Assembly (NCBI RefSeq): GCF_001049895.1
Contig: NZ_CVPE01000005.1
Span: 372,001 to 436,000 of the forward strand
Source of the DNA: Rubeoparvulum massiliense
Lineage (GTDB): Bacteria > Bacillota > Bacilli > Rubeoparvulales > Rubeoparvulaceae
Length of the DNA stretch: 64,000 bases
Direction of reading: 5' to 3'
Below the pieces are notes generated by a model. The model was not told the origin of the DNA, made no database searches, and saw only the letters and a list, made by a program, of their open reading frames with translations. The position numbers and the translations under genes were made by a program. Numbering within the stretch: position 1 is the first letter of the stretch; each line of letters starts with the position of its first letter. Below, one piece after another: positions 63,131 to 64,000 of the stretch.

Positions 63131-64000
63131 GCTATCACCTCCCTTGGGCCTAATCCCAAGCGCTCCCGCAATAGCTCCTCGAAGGGGTTCCAATAGGTAG
63201 AATCTTTGAGCAACACACCAGATAGTCCCCTTCCACCATCTAATGGCCGTTTCACATCCGCAAAAAGTCCTGCACTGATGGCACTTAATAGCCCCGTCTC
63301 CTCAACCTCCTTAAGCATTTGAGCTGCTTTTGCTAGTACCTGCTGTGCTCGCCCTTCAATCTGCCCACCAGGGCGGAAGAGAATCTCCTCACCAAGATGG
63401 CGCATGTTGTTCATGATATAGCGAGCATTCTCTAGTGCCAAATAACGATCGTGCATATGAGGGGTGTGCATGGCTTCCGTCATCATCCCTAGTAATTGAA
63501 TACCCTGCTGTGTCATGATCCCCACCATATTAAAGAGCGCATCCTGAAGATGGCCTTTAAAAATATTGCCTGTCATATGCTTGGTAGGAGGCATATATTT
63601 TAAAGGTGCCTCAGGAAAAATTTCCCGGGACATCTGTGCTTGTGCTAGCTCCCACAAAAAGCCATCCTCTAAATCTGGATTCATCTCAAAGGCATGACCT
63701 AATCCCATCTGCTGTGGGGGTAATCCAGATAACAACGCCAGTTGCTCATTGACGAGCTGGGATGCTAAGACGGTATGTGCTGCTTCTACAGCATCTGCCG
63801 TAGTAAGGTAATTATCCTCTCCGGTGTTGATAATAATGCCTGCATAGCTGTTAATCATCCGTGAAAAATACTGATCAACAAGGGTTCGCTGCATATTAAT
63901 ATCACGGAAGAGGATCCCGTACAGCGCATCGTTGAGCATCATATCTAGACGTTCAAGTGCACCCATGGCAGCGATTTCTGGCATACATAGCCCTGAACAA
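63127..64000 (-). CDS. kamD: Lysine 5,6-aminomutase alpha subunit, 5' end cut by window
   Basis: The frame is open to the right edge; the 291 codons seen are the C-terminal part (the full protein is about 510-520 residues). The blocks PEIAAMGALERLDMMLNDALYG, INMQRTLVDQYFSR and GIIINTGEDNYLTTADA are characteristic. An ATG at 63984 is internal, since the frame continues upstream. It works with KamE on beta-lysine to give 3,5-diaminohexanoate, feeding Kdd and then Kce and Kal. Confidence 0.93.
   Translation of the reverse strand, partial: CSGLCMPEIAAMGALERLDMMLNDALYGILFRDINMQRTLVDQYFSRMINSYAGIIINTGEDNYLTTADAVEAAHTVLASQLVNEQLALLSGLPPQQMGLGHAFEMNPDLEDGFLWELAQAQMSREIFPEAPLKYMPPTKHMTGNIFKGHLQDALFNMVGIMTQQGIQLLGMMTEAMHTPHMHDRYLALENARYIMNNMRHLGEEILFRPGGQIEGRAQQVLAKAAQMLKEVEETGLLSAISAGLFADVKRPLDGGRGLSGVLLKDSTYWNPFEELLRERLGLGPREVIA

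Noticed and set aside
63985-64000. kamD starting at the ATG at 63984
   Set aside because: The frame stays open to the window edge, and the conserved block around PEIAAMGALERL is internal in KamD, so the gene is truncated by the window rather than starting there.

Overview
This window reads as chromosome of an endospore-forming Bacillota of the Bacillales type with moderate GC content. It carries spoIIR, spo0F, a YhcN/YlaJ-type spore lipoprotein and the RNA polymerase delta subunit gene. From atp through upp, glyA, ywlGFEDC, spoIIR, prmC, prfA, tdk, rpmE, rho, glpX, murA, fsa, fba, spo0F, pyrG, rpoE to fadF, the gene order matches the Bacillus subtilis atp-to-fadF region, with several insertions. 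Nearly every gene lies on the minus strand. I see no rRNA, tRNA, insertion sequence, prophage or CRISPR array.

Layout. 1-6.6 kb: an 11-subunit-type complex I operon (nuoA to a truncated nuoL) with nuoD directly followed by nuoH, so no nuoEFG. 6.8-14.1 kb: the F1Fo ATP synthase operon atpZIBEFHAGDC, with a clear promoter and terminator. 14.4-20.2 kb: a thiolase, a large S-layer-anchored phosphodiester glycosidase and UDP-GlcNAc 2-epimerase. 20.2-31.7 kb: upp, glyA, ywlG, rpiB, a chemoreceptor, the arginine phosphatase ywlE, mntP, ywlC, spoIIR, prmC, prfA, a spore lipoprotein, tdk and rpmE. Five exact DnaA boxes are packed around the start of ywlC. 31.8-42.2 kb: a LysM/M23 hydrolase, rho, glpX, murA, two tandem chemoreceptors, fsa and fba. 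42.2-46.6 kb: lysine-fermentation genes kce and kal wedged between fba and spo0F, then pyrG with a CTP-type attenuator leader, and rpoE. 46.6-58.3 kb: an acyl-CoA oxidation operon (fadF-like, thiolase, hbd, two acyl-CoA dehydrogenases, meaB, tetR, icmF) headed by a FadR-type operator.

58.5-60.1 kb, the only plus-strand stretch, is the most unusual part. A 426-residue HTH-TPR regulator of RRNPP architecture is followed by a 67-residue secreted precursor. Its mature part is exactly four 13-residue units, each ending in GLSHDFPD. The DNA differences between the four octapeptide copies are all synonymous. I read this as a quorum-sensing receptor and multi-copy pheromone pair. 60.3-64 kb: two uncharacterised genes (membrane protein, double zinc ribbon), map, and lysine 5,6-aminomutase kamE with truncated kamD.

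Together the metabolic genes suggest a cell that respires through complex I and ATP synthase, and oxidises fatty or branched-chain acids (fad operon, isobutyryl-CoA mutase) and lysine (kamDE, kce, kal) through CoA intermediates. Sporulation control is interleaved: a sigma-H/Spo0A-type promoter before spo0F, a sigma-F-type promoter before spoIIR, and a possible peptide-pheromone input.
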